From NCBI RefSeq assembly GCF_000389635.1, contig NC_021182.1, positions 3,534,001 through 3,598,000 of the forward strand: a stretch of 64,000 nt of DNA, given 5' to 3'. This DNA comes from Clostridium pasteurianum BC1. GTDB lineage: Bacteria > Bacillota > Clostridia > Clostridiales > Clostridiaceae. The position numbers and the translations under genes were made by a program. The notes beneath the pieces are model-generated. The model was not told the origin of the DNA and did no database searches. It worked only from the letters and a program-made list of their open reading frames with translations. Below, piece after piece: positions 16,524 to 26,162 of this stretch. Numbering within the stretch: position 1 is the stretch's first letter; every line of letters begins with the position of its first letter.

Positions 16524-16982
16524 ATGTATTATACAATCAGTGAAATATCAAAAAAGGTTAATATTTCCCCATATACTCTCCGCTTTTATGCCAAAGAAGG
16601 ACTGTTTCCGTTTGTTGACCGTAGCGAAAACGGCATCCGAATGTTTAAAGATGAAGATTTTGAGTGGCTGTTCATGATAGACTGTTTGAAAAAAACCGGC
16701 ATGTCACTTAAAGATATAAAGACTTTTGTTGAATGGGCAATGCAAGGCGATGAAACAATTGATCAGCGATTAAATATGTTTCAAGAGCAGCGAAAGGCAG
16801 TAGAGGCTCAAATAGCCCAATTACAGGACACCCTTGATGTACTAAAATACAAATGCTGGTATTATGAAACAGCAAAGGCTGCCGGTACAACTGCTGTGCC
16901 AAGGGCAATGCAGGAAGACCATATCCCTGACAATGTCCGATATGTCAGAAAAAAATCTCAAAAAATACACAAGCTGGGATAA
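16524..16982 (+). CDS. MerR-family transcriptional regulator
   Basis: 152 residues. The winged helix-turn-helix is complete at the N-terminus (YTISEISKKVNISPYTLRFY, then AKEGLFPFVDRSENGIR), followed by the dimerisation coiled coil (DQRLNMFQEQRKAVEAQIAQ). There is no C-terminal metal-binding cysteine cluster like MerR itself, so a small organic or redox signal is more likely. AGGAGG sits before ATG 16524. It is divergent from the iron-type alcohol dehydrogenase and presumably acts on the promoter at 16460-16490. Confidence 0.92.
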   Translation: MYYTISEISKKVNISPYTLRFYAKEGLFPFVDRSENGIRMFKDEDFEWLFMIDCLKKTGMSLKDIKTFVEWAMQGDETIDQRLNMFQEQRKAVEAQIAQLQDTLDVLKYKCWYYETAKAAGTTAVPRAMQEDHIPDNVRYVRKKSQKIHKLG

Positions 16983-16988
16983 AATAAA

Positions 16989-17034
16989 AACAACCTTATC
17001 ATCAGATACTATGTCTTCTGATGGTGAGGCTGTT
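16989..17034 (+). terminator. Terminator after merR
   Basis: An imperfect 18-bp stem (AACAACCTTATCATCAGA with TCTGATGGTGAGGCTGTT) is followed by TATTAG, right after the MerR stop codon. Confidence 0.75.
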
Positions 17035-17093
17035 TATTAGTATCTCATTAAACTTTATACACTATTTCAATTTTTTCTCATAACTTTATATAT

Positions 17094-17726
17094 TTATCTT
17101 ATAAAATTGGTAAATACACCAGTTTCTCGCTCTGGCATTTTCACACCATTCTTAAGACCAACTTCCTTACATTTTAAGAAAAACGCCATGTTTCTTCCCA
17201 GAGTTCTCATAGTCTGAAGTCCTTCCAAATCCTGTTTTACTTGCTCTGGAGTTGCGCCATGAACCATATTCCAATACTGTGAAGAAACAATCGGCATCTG
17301 CATTAATCCGAAATACTTATTCAATTGATCATAAGTTGCAGTTGTTCCGGCTCTTCTTGCTGATATGACACATGCTGCAGGTTTTAAATAGAATGACTGT
17401 CTGCCACCGTTATGATCTGCATAAAATGCTCGATCTAAAAATGATGTTATGGCACCACCTGCTGATGCCCAGTGTACTGGTGATCCAAAAATAAATCCGT
17501 CATAGTCTGCTGCTATATCAAGAAATTCATTTACCCTATCATCAAATACGCATTTTTTCTTAGTAACACATACCTTGCAGGCTATACATCCATTCAATGC
17601 CTTATTACCAATCCAAAATATCTCTGTATCAATGCCTTCCTTCTGTAATGTTTCTGAAACTTCTGTTAATGCAGTATAAGTGCATCCTTTCTCATGTGGG
17701 CTTCCATTTACTAATAATACCTTCAT
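17094..17726 (-). CDS. NADPH-dependent FMN reductase / flavoprotein with Cys motif
   Basis: 210 residues from ATG 17726 (MKVLLVNGSPHEKGCT); GGAA sits 9 nt upstream, and the longer frame begins with TTG at 17735 inside that site. GSPHEKG is the FMN-phosphate loop, and GFIFGSPVHWASAGGAI the second flavin loop. CIACKVCVTKKKC resembles the iron-sulfur flavoprotein cysteine motif, so a 4Fe-4S cluster is possible. Likely role: flavin or disulfide/quinone reduction. It is downstream of an aldo/keto reductase stub and a MerR-type promoter. Confidence 0.88.
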   Translation of the reverse strand: MKVLLVNGSPHEKGCTYTALTEVSETLQKEGIDTEIFWIGNKALNGCIACKVCVTKKKCVFDDRVNEFLDIAADYDGFIFGSPVHWASAGGAITSFLDRAFYADHNGGRQSFYLKPAACVISARRAGTTATYDQLNKYFGLMQMPIVSSQYWNMVHGATPEQVKQDLEGLQTMRTLGRNMAFFLKCKEVGLKNGVKMPERETGVFTNFIR

Positions 17727-17781
17727 TTTTATCAATTCCTTTCTTATGTTAAATAGTTTATTACGAATTAGTAATCTTTAC

Positions 17782-17874
17782 TTATTCCTTCAATTCTGCT
17801 TCCGACATTCCCATGCATCCGAGTCCTATTGCAGATACTTCTAAACCACTGTTACCTAATTTACGTCTTTTCAT
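17782..17874 (-). pseudogene. Aldo/keto reductase N-terminal stub
   Basis: A 30-codon frame begins MKRRKLGNSGLEVSAIGLG and continues CMGMSE, the unmistakable start of an aldo/keto reductase, then stops at TAA 17782. A good ribosome binding site (AAAGGGAG) remains. It is the residue of a deletion that removed about 300 codons. Confidence 0.85.
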
Positions 17875-17947
17875 TAAATTAACTCCCTTTCTTAAATATT
17901 TGTTTATAAAATATGCCTAGACTTAAAGTTGAAAATCATTTAACTAT

Positions 17948-18085
17948 TTATCCGATGACTACCATCCGTAATACTCCCATCTTCTATCAAAGTGGGAGTT
18001 AACGGATGCCACGTCCCTGGATAACGATTTCTAAGTTTCAGCTGGAGAAAAAAACTCAACCTGAAACAAAGAACTCTGTTTATGT
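17948..18085 (+). repeat. Family R structured repeat, copy 1
   Basis: Ordered elements: CCGATGACTA (17952-17961), outer stem CATCCGT (17963-17969) pairing with ACGGATG (18002-18008), inner stem ACTCCCAT (17973-17980) pairing with AGTGGGAGT (17991-17999), then the conserved linker ACGTCCCTGGATAAC (18011-18025) and a third hairpin GTTTCAG (18035-18041)/CTGAAAC (18061-18067). The same order with different stem sequences occurs at 28832-29000 (minus) and 61037-61145. Confidence 0.8.
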
Positions 18086-18093
18086 CTGAATCA

Positions 18094-18124
18094 ACCATAC
18101 CACCTAGAGTTAACTCTCTGTCAA
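18094..18124 (-). promoter_or_regulatory. MerR-type promoter upstream of the AKR stub/FMN reductase
   Basis: On the minus strand TTGACA (18124-18119), 19 bp, TATGGT (18099-18094). The spacer holds the dyad AGAGTTAACTCT. It lies downstream of an intact MerR gene and upstream of the aldo/keto reductase stub and FMN reductase. Confidence 0.65.
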
Positions 18125-18236
18125 TTACTTTTTAATATTTATTTTTGGGCCTTTTTAGTATAGTCTGACCCCATCCGTTGCTGATTTTAAATCAGTATAC
18201 TATTTTGTTATACCAAATTGTTATATTCATCATCCG

Positions 18237-18575
18237 TTACAGGTTACAAATTTTTTTATCCAGACGTTCCAATGTCTGCTGCATTTCTTTAATTTTTTCA
18301 GCAAGCTGACTACGTTGTTCTATCAAAAGTTCTTTTCTAGCCTTGATTGTAGAATTTCCTTGTTGAAACATAGTTACGTACCCTACTAATACTTCAATAG
18401 AAAGTCCTGCATTACGCATACATTTTATAAAATGAACCCAATTACAGTCTTCCTCCGTGTAATCTCTAATCCCACTGGCATTTCGATTCACTGGTGGAAT
18501 CAAACCAATTCGCTCATAATACCTCAGCGTATCTGCTGTTATATCATATTTTTGACTTACTTCTGCAATCAACAT
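18237..18575 (-). CDS. MerR-family transcriptional regulator
   Basis: 112 residues from ATG 18575 (MLIAEVSQKYDITADTLRYY), with GGAGG 9 nt upstream; longer in-frame starts lack a site. RYYERIGLIPPVNRNASGIR is the second half of the DNA-binding domain. The coiled coil ends ERLDKKICNL, a few residues shorter than usual for relatives that continue with a K-Y-E-type tail, so the C-terminus may be slightly truncated. Same strand as, and just upstream of, the MerR-type promoter at 18094-18124. Confidence 0.88.
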   Translation of the reverse strand: MLIAEVSQKYDITADTLRYYERIGLIPPVNRNASGIRDYTEEDCNWVHFIKCMRNAGLSIEVLVGYVTMFQQGNSTIKARKELLIEQRSQLAEKIKEMQQTLERLDKKICNL

Positions 18576-18644
18576 AGAAAAGTACCTCCCTACCGAATAA
18601 AATTTGTGAATGTAGTTTTTTCTCTTTCTTAAGGTCATTCAGAA

Positions 18645-18780
18645 TTACGTAACCATACTTGCACATCTTTTCCCAATTTGTTGACACTGATTACAACCAA
18701 AACAGTCAGAAGCTTTCCAAAGTCTTGAGTTGAAATTCAAATGGGCAGGCACCACTCCAAACTGCTTATGGCTATTATAC
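18645..18780 (-). pseudogene. Aldo/keto reductase ferredoxin-like tail remnant
   Basis: The minus-strand frame ends YNSHKQFGVVPAHLN then KASDCFGCNQCQQIG, resembling the C-terminal KASDCIxCGQCExxCPQ 4Fe-4S segment of one group of aldo/keto reductases, but the last cysteine-proline is lost (QIGKRCAS). No upstream catalytic region is attached; the neighbouring sequence is the MFS gene. Decayed fragment, moderate certainty. Confidence 0.45.
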
Positions 18781-18811
18781 AGAGAAAAGTATTTTTGTAT
18801 TAGTATCTTCT

Positions 18812-20026
18812 TTAGGCAGCCATATTGTGGAACTTCATTGCTACGTGCTTGAGGAAGGAGCTGGCAATTCCGGAGGAAACGGCCGCGACGATGGTAGCGA
18901 ACGCGATGGAGGCTGCAGCGATCCAAGTGATCGCCATTATCGACAAGGCTCCTACGGTGATTCCTCCGATGCCGGCGCCTGCAGCAAAGCCGAGCTGTAC
19001 AAAGGAACTGTTCAGACTAAGCATGATACCAGAGGATTCCGGAGCAAGCGAGACTAAGTTAAAGTTCTGGGTCGGCCCGAACGTCCATACAGCTATCATC
19101 CATAGAATGAGCAACGTGATGGTGACAATTACCGATCTATGGACTAAAGACAACAGCACCAAGGCGAGGACTTGGATAGCCATGCCTCCGACGAGCGTGC
19201 GGACAGTGCCAATCCGATCCGCCAAGAAACCGCCAAGCTTGGAGCCGATCAAGCTCGCAATGCCCAAGGCTAGGAGAATGACGCTCATTTCCTGTCCAAT
19301 TCCTGGCATGAGGTCGGCCAGGAAAGGAGTGATATACGTATTGATTACCGAATAACCGATAAACATGAAGAATGTCACGCCGAGTGTGATAGCGATCTTC
19401 GGCTTCTTCAAGAATGCGAGTCGCTTATTGAGAGAGACTGGTGCTTCACCTTCCATGTCAGGAATCGTCCGTACGATAATGAAGATTGCCAGAAGGCTTA
19501 AGATGCCTACGCCCCAAAAGATAGACTTCCAACCATACGCCGTAGCGACAATACGGCCAATAGGAACACCAAAGACGAGTGAGGCGCTATAGCCCATTGT
19601 GATGTTGGACATTGCTCCGACCTCACGTCCGGCAGGAGCCAACTTAGCAGCTATGCCATAGGCGGTGACGACGAATAAGCCCGTTGCGACTCCGAGTACG
19701 ACGCGAGAGACCATCAAGAAGCCAAAGCCTGGAAGGGCGAGTGTCGAAACGATGCCGAGTAATAGGATGGCGAGAGACAATAGCAGTTGCTTGGGCTTTT
19801 TCATCCTCGCTATCGCTACTATCACAATAGGCGTGCCGATTGCATTGGCAAGCGAGAATGCGGTAATAAGCTGTCCTGCCATCGCTATAGACACACCGAC
19901 GGAAGCAGCGACTTTATCCAGAGTGCCCTCGATGACTAATTGTGTCGTGCCAATCAAGAAGCTGATAAGGGCCAGCATGTAAATTTTCCAAGTATTATTC
20001 ATTGTATTATTCGCTGTGTTGCTCAT
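18812..20026 (-). CDS. MFS efflux transporter (DHA1 type), G+C-rich import
   Basis: 404 residues with about 12 hydrophobic segments. The inter-helix loop between segments 2 and 3 reads ARMKKPKQLLL and the motif-C-like GYSASLVFGVPIGRI is typical of drug:H+ antiporters. Substrate is unknown. By eye its G+C content is about half, far above the flanking DNA, and its codons use many C/G third positions, so it was acquired from another lineage. The end MKFHNMAA passes back into AT-rich sequence, so the last residues may not be original. AAGGAG lies somewhat far (about 11 nt) from ATG 20026. Confidence 0.88.
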   Translation of the reverse strand: MSNTANNTMNNTWKIYMLALISFLIGTTQLVIEGTLDKVAASVGVSIAMAGQLITAFSLANAIGTPIVIVAIARMKKPKQLLLSLAILLLGIVSTLALPGFGFLMVSRVVLGVATGLFVVTAYGIAAKLAPAGREVGAMSNITMGYSASLVFGVPIGRIVATAYGWKSIFWGVGILSLLAIFIIVRTIPDMEGEAPVSLNKRLAFLKKPKIAITLGVTFFMFIGYSVINTYITPFLADLMPGIGQEMSVILLALGIASLIGSKLGGFLADRIGTVRTLVGGMAIQVLALVLLSLVHRSVIVTITLLILWMIAVWTFGPTQNFNLVSLAPESSGIMLSLNSSFVQLGFAAGAGIGGITVGALSIMAITWIAAASIAFATIVAAVSSGIASSFLKHVAMKFHNMAA

Positions 20027-20077
20027 TCTTTTCTACGTTCTCCTTTATTTATAATATAATGCACTTTCATTCTGTTT

Positions 20078-20953
<876 letters not shown>

Positions 20954-20980
20954 TTATAGTGTAGCCTTCTTTGTATATTG

Positions 20981-21511
20981 TCATACATTTTTGCCTGTTT
21001 CATAGGCTTCCCGCATTGCTTTGTTTCCCTGAATGTCGCCAAGCTGCCATGCACCTGCTCCATAAATAACGCCTTTTACATGAGCCCTTGGCAGACAATC
21101 CGTAAATCCACGCAAACTGTCAATGGTACGCTCCATTGCGCTCTTACCTGCAGCTGCAGTGGCAATGAAATAGAAATCTTTATCCTTAATTTCCGTATAT
21201 CGAGGCAGTGTACGATCGATTAGAGTTTTCATCTGACCGTCCATAGAATAAAAATATACAGGTGTAGCTAGAACAATGACATCAGCATTGATCATCTGCT
21301 GAAGGATATCTGACATATCATCCTTCTGTACGCAAATACCGTTCTTTTTGCAGGCATAGCAGGCATTGCAGCTTCCAATTTTACAATCTCTTACATAGAT
21401 CTTCGTGGCTGAATGACCTGACTCCTCTACACCCTTTATAAACTGATCACATAACGTGTCTGAATTGCCGTCCTTTCGTGGACTACCTGATAAAACTAAT
21501 ACTTTTTTCAT
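20981..21511 (-). CDS. Flavodoxin-fold NAD(P)H oxidoreductase / iron-sulfur flavoprotein
   Basis: 176 residues. KKVLVLSGSPRKDGNSD is the FMN loop, and CNACYACKKNGICVQKDDM is a cysteine cluster (C-X2-C-X2-C-X5-C) found in iron-sulfur flavoproteins. VIVLATPVYFYSMDGQMK is the second flavin loop. It sits between the aldo/keto reductase and an iron-type dehydrogenase on the same strand with short gaps, so it is probably part of one transcript. GGAGGAAGGAG precedes ATG 21511. Confidence 0.9.
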   Translation of the reverse strand: MKKVLVLSGSPRKDGNSDTLCDQFIKGVEESGHSATKIYVRDCKIGSCNACYACKKNGICVQKDDMSDILQQMINADVIVLATPVYFYSMDGQMKTLIDRTLPRYTEIKDKDFYFIATAAAGKSAMERTIDSLRGFTDCLPRAHVKGVIYGAGAWQLGDIQGNKAMREAYETGKNV

Positions 21512-21561
21512 TGCTTTCTCCTTCCTCCCACATAAACAAAATAATTATACAACATCAGCTA

Positions 21562-22731
21562 TTAATAACATTCTTCTAAGATTTTCAATATTTCCTGATG
21601 GGTCGTCTTCTTATAACTTCCAGCAGAGATGTTGCAGGAGTTCGCAACCTGCTTTAGTATATCCTTATCAGTAATACCAAGCTCCTGCAGTGTCGTTGGC
21701 AAGCCAATTTCTTTGATAAAATCAGATATTGCCTCAATACCCGATCTTGCTAGCTCATCCTCCGTCTTGCCTTCTGCCTGGATGTTCCAGACGTTTCGAG
21801 CAAAGCGGACAAATTTATAAAGACCGTAGGAGTAGATATGTTGATAATAGACCAGGCTTATGACTGCTAAACCACAGCCGTGGTTACAATTTGAATAAGC
21901 GCCCAACTGATGCTCGATCTGATGAGCTTCAAAGTCCATCTTCTTGCCTAGCTTGATGATACCATTCTCGGCCATGGTGGACGCCCACATCAGATTGCTT
22001 CGAGCGGTATAATCTTTAGGATTTTTGATTGCCTCACGAAGGTTTCGTATAACGCTTCTCATCAACGCCTCCGCAATATCATCGGAAACATTGTCCTCAT
22101 CTGGTTCGCTGAAATAAGTCTCCATAATATGACTTAATATATCGAACCCACCGGACACCATCTGATCCACCGATACACTATAGGTGTATTCCGGGTCAAG
22201 CATGGCAAATTTAGGGTTGCATTTAGGGTAATCCCTACCTGTTTTCACCTTATACTTTTCATTGGTAATAACTGCACCGCCGTTCATCTCACTACCTGTA
22301 CCGGCAACTGTTACAATTACACCAAGAGGCAGCGTTTCAAAATCTATAACACTCATCTTTGCCCAATACTTATCCCACACATCATCTTTAGAAACAGCCG
22401 CCATGGAGACAGCTTTACAACAATCCATAACGGAACCTCCGCCCACGCCAAGGATGAAATCAACGCCATTTTCTTTTATCAGTGCCGCACCCTCCAATAC
22501 CTTTTCGTAAGTCGGATTAGACATAATACCAAAAAACTCAATGACGTTCTTTCCAGCCGCATTTAACACCTCCATGACCTCATCATAAATTCCGTTTTTC
22601 TTAATAGACCCGCTGCCATAGGCCAGCATAACATTATCGCCATAACCTGACAGCGCATTTGCAAGATATTCTTTTACACAACCTCGTCCAAAATAGGTCT
22701 TTGTGGCATTCTCAAAGATAAAATTATTCAT
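21562..22731 (-). CDS. Iron-type alcohol dehydrogenase (BdhA/YqhD-like)
   Basis: 389 residues, resembling NADPH-dependent butanol dehydrogenases. GVGGGSVMDCCKAVS is the nucleotide motif, VAGTGSEMNGGAVI follows, and metal ligands are in GGFDILSHIMETYF, EAHQIEHQLGAY and CNHGCGLAV. The GGAG upstream of ATG 22731 is about 15 nt away, a long spacing. Head of a possible operon ADH, flavoprotein, aldo/keto reductase, MFS. A LysR regulator lies upstream in the same direction and is separated by a terminator. Confidence 0.92.
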   Translation of the reverse strand: MNNFIFENATKTYFGRGCVKEYLANALSGYGDNVMLAYGSGSIKKNGIYDEVMEVLNAAGKNVIEFFGIMSNPTYEKVLEGAALIKENGVDFILGVGGGSVMDCCKAVSMAAVSKDDVWDKYWAKMSVIDFETLPLGVIVTVAGTGSEMNGGAVITNEKYKVKTGRDYPKCNPKFAMLDPEYTYSVSVDQMVSGGFDILSHIMETYFSEPDEDNVSDDIAEALMRSVIRNLREAIKNPKDYTARSNLMWASTMAENGIIKLGKKMDFEAHQIEHQLGAYSNCNHGCGLAVISLVYYQHIYSYGLYKFVRFARNVWNIQAEGKTEDELARSGIEAISDFIKEIGLPTTLQELGITDKDILKQVANSCNISAGSYKKTTHQEILKILEECY

Positions 22732-22864
22732 ATTTTATTTAACACACTCCTTTCTTGTCTAGCCGCTAGTTCTCTCTTTACAGTTTTATTATAAGTAAAT
22801 CGGATCATAAGCAGAAGTTTCAATAAGTTTCTCAGTGCAAACCCAAAGGTTGTAACTCAATTTT

Positions 22865-22901
22865 AAAAAATCCACGAAGCAAATTACTCCGTGGACTTTT
22901 T
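22865..22901 (-). terminator. Terminator overlapping the LysR stop codon
   Basis: On the minus strand TCCACGGAG...TTCGTGGA is followed by TTTTTT. The stem overlaps the last LysR codons (stop at 22884-22886). Confidence 0.8.
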
Positions 22902-23816
22902 ACTTGATTTATTTTTTTGTACTTCTAATCCAAAAACCTGAGAAACTGCATGGATAAAGGAAAGAACATGTTTAGATGGAGTTGGCGAATACAGCAAGCC
23001 AAATGGAATATCATAGTTCCATTCCACAGGAAGGATTTTCAATAATGGGTGTACATTCTCCCAGATGTCGAATGCCATCAAGATATCATTGCTGTTTTCA
23101 CACTGATTGAACACACCTACGTCATAGAATGAGAAATCCTTTATTGTAATTTGAGGATAGTTCTGCCAGATATCATCTCGTATAATATCGACATAACTGT
23201 TCCACCCCCTTCGAATCAACATCAGGTTTTCACCAAACAAGTCCTGAATTGTCAGCTTGCTTTTTGCTGCTAGTCTGTGATGAATGGATACCGCACAGCA
23301 AATGGGCTTCCTGGAAAGTTCCAGCGTTGCGCATTTGCGCTGGCGTAGAAATTCCCCATCGAAAACGCCAGTCACCAAATCGATGTTCTGCCCCAGATGC
23401 ATCAGGATTTCTCTAGCGTTTTCCGGGGTGTTTTCAAAGGAGACCAGTTGAACCTTCAGATCAGGACAAAACTCATGAATCTTCGGCCATAGTTCCATTA
23501 AAAAACGGCTCGGTGTCATCAATGATGTGCCAATCCGAATGGTATTTACATTGTTCTCCATAGCATTTCTTGCTCTAGCAAGAGATTCTTTTGAATACTG
23601 AATGATATACTTTGCGTCTGTGTAAAGAGATTTTCCTGCCTCTGTTAATGTAAGTCCCCGATGAGTTCGAACAAACAATTGCAGCTCCATACTGGATTCC
23701 AGAAGGTTGATTTGTTTGGTAACCGCAGTAGGTGTAATATATAAAATTTGGGCGGCTTTAGAAAAACTCCCGGCATCTGCTACTTGTATAAAAGTTTCTA
23801 ACTGTGTATTATACAT
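22884..23816 (-). CDS. LysR-family transcriptional regulator
   Basis: 310 residues from ATG 23816 (MYNTQLETFIQVADAGSFSK); AAAGGTGGG lies upstream and the 19-residue longer frame has no site. The winged helix (SKAAQILYITPTAVTKQINL) is followed by a periplasmic-binding-like effector domain starting IRIGTSLMTPSRF. Likely regulates the adjacent iron-type alcohol dehydrogenase operon; effector unknown. Confidence 0.92.
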   Translation of the reverse strand: MYNTQLETFIQVADAGSFSKAAQILYITPTAVTKQINLLESSMELQLFVRTHRGLTLTEAGKSLYTDAKYIIQYSKESLARARNAMENNVNTIRIGTSLMTPSRFLMELWPKIHEFCPDLKVQLVSFENTPENAREILMHLGQNIDLVTGVFDGEFLRQRKCATLELSRKPICCAVSIHHRLAAKSKLTIQDLFGENLMLIRRGWNSYVDIIRDDIWQNYPQITIKDFSFYDVGVFNQCENSNDILMAFDIWENVHPLLKILPVEWNYDIPFGLLYSPTPSKHVLSFIHAVSQVFGLEVQKNKSSKKSTE

Positions 23817-24085
23817 AAAAACCCACCTTTCCATAATAAACTTTACCAAGTATTGTACTCCGTATTCTATCAAGAGGTGCTTTTTTATCCACTCTTAATT
23901 TATTGATTATAGGAATGCTTTCCTATCTGCAGCATTTTTCATAAATACTAATACAATCTTCATGTTCATCTTATCTGAATTAAGATTAACACAATGTTTT
24001 TATCATGAATAATGCCTATAATTTATTATTTATCATATTTAAAAAACATATTTGTAATTTGAATAAAAAACAGACGTGTATACTC

Positions 24086-24190
24086 TTACTTTTCTAATCT
24101 TTTTTTATATTCTGCAACTCTATCTTAATATCCATCAATTTTACTATCCAAGCGCTCTAATATTTGTTTTATCTCTTCAATTCTTTCAGT
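24086..24190 (-). pseudogene. MerR-family regulator C-terminal remnant
   Basis: The frame reads TERIEEIKQILERLDSKIDGY, stop, DRVAEYKKRLEK, stop: the C-terminal coiled coil of a MerR protein with a TAA in the middle. The DNA-binding domain is missing; a MerR-type promoter (24194-24224) lies directly upstream. Together they are the leftovers of another regulator module. Confidence 0.7.
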
Positions 24191-24193
24191 TAT

Positions 24194-24224
24194 ATTGTAG
24201 TACCTAGAGTTAACTACAGGTCAA
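24194..24224 (-). promoter_or_regulatory. Third MerR-type promoter
   Basis: On the minus strand TTGACC (24224-24219), 19 bp, TACAAT (24199-24194), with TAGTTAACTCTAGG inside the spacer, nearly the same dyad as at 18094-18124. Downstream only a regulator remnant survives. Confidence 0.65.
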
Positions 24225-24420
24225 GTATTTTTTTATAAAAAACTATTAAAAAAGATAACCTGTATTTATCCTCTAAAATATTATTGCGGAGTATGCAAAA
24301 TCCATTCACCCAAGGGCTATTTTAAAATTTTGAAGGAAAATAAAAGCTTTCTTTTATAATAGGTGTATAACAAAAAAATCCGGCTAAAGTGAAAACACCC
24401 CAGCTGGTATCTCTTTTAGT

Positions 24421-25015
24421 CTATTCAATTTCACACTCAATTTCCATAGTATCTAGGAGAGTAACAATTATCCTTTGCCCCTCATATACAGTTATCTTCT
24501 CAATAATGCTAAAGAATAAATCCATATCAAAGCTTTGTATTGGCTCCGCATTTTTTAAACTTCCAATAAATTGCCTAAATTTATATCTTGCCAATATATT
24601 CTCACTCTTAAGTCCTTTCTTCCACTTTTCAATAAAATAGCCCTTATTTTCAATCATTGCATTAAAAGTATTTATGAAAGCTTGGTATAAAACCCTATCA
24701 TCTATGTGCTTATTCTCACAGCTTTTCTCACCTTTAACCTTATATTTTTTATTGCACCTCCAAATAACTCTGCGTAGTCTTTCATCAGTGGAGTTCCATA
24801 CCTTTCTCTCAAAGGTACTGCCACAGTGCCCACAAATGATCCTTCCTGCAAAAGGATTATCTACCTTCACAATTCCGTATCATAGCCTAAAAATTTAACA
24901 TGGTTTACAAACACCTTGCCTTGTTTAAACTTTCTACGTATTCCCCAGGTGCAATTTTCACTTATATTTCTGGATTCATCTTGAGCTAAGGAAGCAATTC
25001 CTTCAGGCTTTGTTA
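24421..25015 (-). pseudogene. Large serine recombinase, decayed C-terminal part
   Basis: The upstream piece reads QDESRNISENCTWGIRRKFK then FLGYDTEL-stop, text typical of the region after the catalytic domain of large serine recombinases. After a frameshift and apparent deletion, 24421-24870 gives NPFAGRIICGHCGSTFERK (zinc beta-ribbon, CGHC with later CNKK and CENK), a coiled region and a C-terminal tail. The catalytic N-terminus with the active serine is absent. Such enzymes integrate ICEs and phages, so this is the likely former integrase of the rlmD-associated element. Confidence 0.8.
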
Positions 25016-25247
25016 CTCACATAAAACCTCAAGTGTAGTTGCATATAAAAGAAGTTAAAAAAATAAAGGACTGAACTAATATAATTCAAAGCCCTATTTC
25101 ACTTGTTTAAAGATTTCTTATATTTTTCATCAATTTGATAAGCAACATAAAAAAATTGCCACACAGCTTTCCAAACAATATAAGTATATAATTCAATAGA
25201 AAATGCATACTAAAATGGATGTATTATTAACTTGGGAGGTGTTAAAA

Positions 25248-25451
25248 ATGAATCTTAGTCGAATACAATTATCAATTTTATTTCTTCAATTAAGTACACT
25301 AACTCTTAATCTTAATGCAATTTTCGTAAAAAAAACAACAGATTCCACTAGCCACATAATTTCAGCATGTATCGAAGTCGCTATTCTAATTCTAAGTTTT
25401 AAAACATGGCACGATTGCAATATTAAGAAGAAAAATAGCAACCATAATTAA
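25248..25451 (+). CDS. Small two-segment membrane protein, unknown
   Basis: 67 residues from ATG 25248 (MNLSRIQLSILFLQLSTLTL); GGGAGG at 25234-25239 is 8 nt upstream, so the longer frame from 25203 is rejected. Two hydrophobic stretches (about 7-24 and 36-50) and a basic, polar tail (IKKKNSN) are seen. No family was recognised. It is the only plus-strand gene in this part of the element and has a well-formed translation signal. Confidence 0.55.
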   Translation: MNLSRIQLSILFLQLSTLTLNLNAIFVKKTTDSTSHIISACIEVAILILSFKTWHDCNIKKKNSNHN

Positions 25452-25603
25452 TTTTTTATAGACATCAATAAATTATTCTTCATATTCGTTTACATAAGCC
25501 CCCACTTTATAAATGATATTGATTTTAACGAGACCCGCAGAACCTGTCCTAGCAACACGATGTCGCGGTCATAACTCCACATGGGATTGCATCTAACTTC
25601 AGT

Positions 25604-25628
25604 ATTCCCGACAGCTATACCGGGAATA
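25604..25628 (-). terminator. Hairpin at the end of the phage-like remnant
   Basis: ATTCCCG/CGGGAAT inverted repeat overlapping the end of the 25615-26070 frame; the T run is weak in either direction. Confidence 0.45.
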
Positions 25629-26070
25629 TTTGTTTCAGTAATATTTCGTAATATCCTACCACTATGTCATAATCCTCTAATTTAAGTCTTGATAAACTAA
25701 TATAATAAGAAGAGTAAGCTGCAATATCTATAGTTTTATTATAAGTGCCATCAGACTTATTATATACTGCTATAGCCCCTCTATTTGATGTTCCATTTTG
25801 AGATGTTCCATTTTGAGATGTACCTCTATAAGATATTAGAATATATGCATCAGTAACACATATATTCGAAACAGCCGATGAATTATAAGGTAAAGTTTTT
25901 GAGTAAGAATTTAACAAATTAAAATTCTTATCATACTTTTTAAATGCTCCACTACTTAAAGCAACCCAGTAGGTTTCATCAGTTTTATCATATTCAATTG
26001 CATAGACTGGAAATGGAAGTACAATATTACTCTTTGGCATATAAGTTCTTTTATCAATTAAAAGTTCCAT
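25615..26070 (-). pseudogene. Unrecognised repeat-containing structural-type protein remnant
   Basis: A 151-codon frame with alternating strand-like text (VYAIEYDKTDETYWVALSSG, AIAVYNKSDGTYNKTIDI) as in beta-propellers or phage tip/tail proteins, and a short tandem repeat GTSQNGTSQNGTSNRG. The frame ends inside a hairpin (LKQIFPV), suggesting loss of the real C-terminus, and no good ribosome binding site is visible. It follows a phage distal-tail remnant on the same strand, so a phage origin is likely. Confidence 0.45.
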
Positions 26071-26162
26071 TAGCTATATTGGTTGGGAAGTCTACTACAA
26101 AGTGTTTTCTTTTACTTAGAATAAGTTTACTATTCTCCTGAAGATTATTAGTCAAGGTGGTT

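Noticed and set aside
18825-19355. Long plus-strand open frames opposite the MFS transporter
   Set aside because: High G+C removes stop codons by chance; the minus-strand frame has clear transporter motifs and a start, the plus frames do not.
25790-25820. Tandem SQNGT repeat considered as a CRISPR-like or minisatellite array
   Set aside because: Only two to three 15-bp units inside a reading frame with no spacers; it is a short coding repeat.
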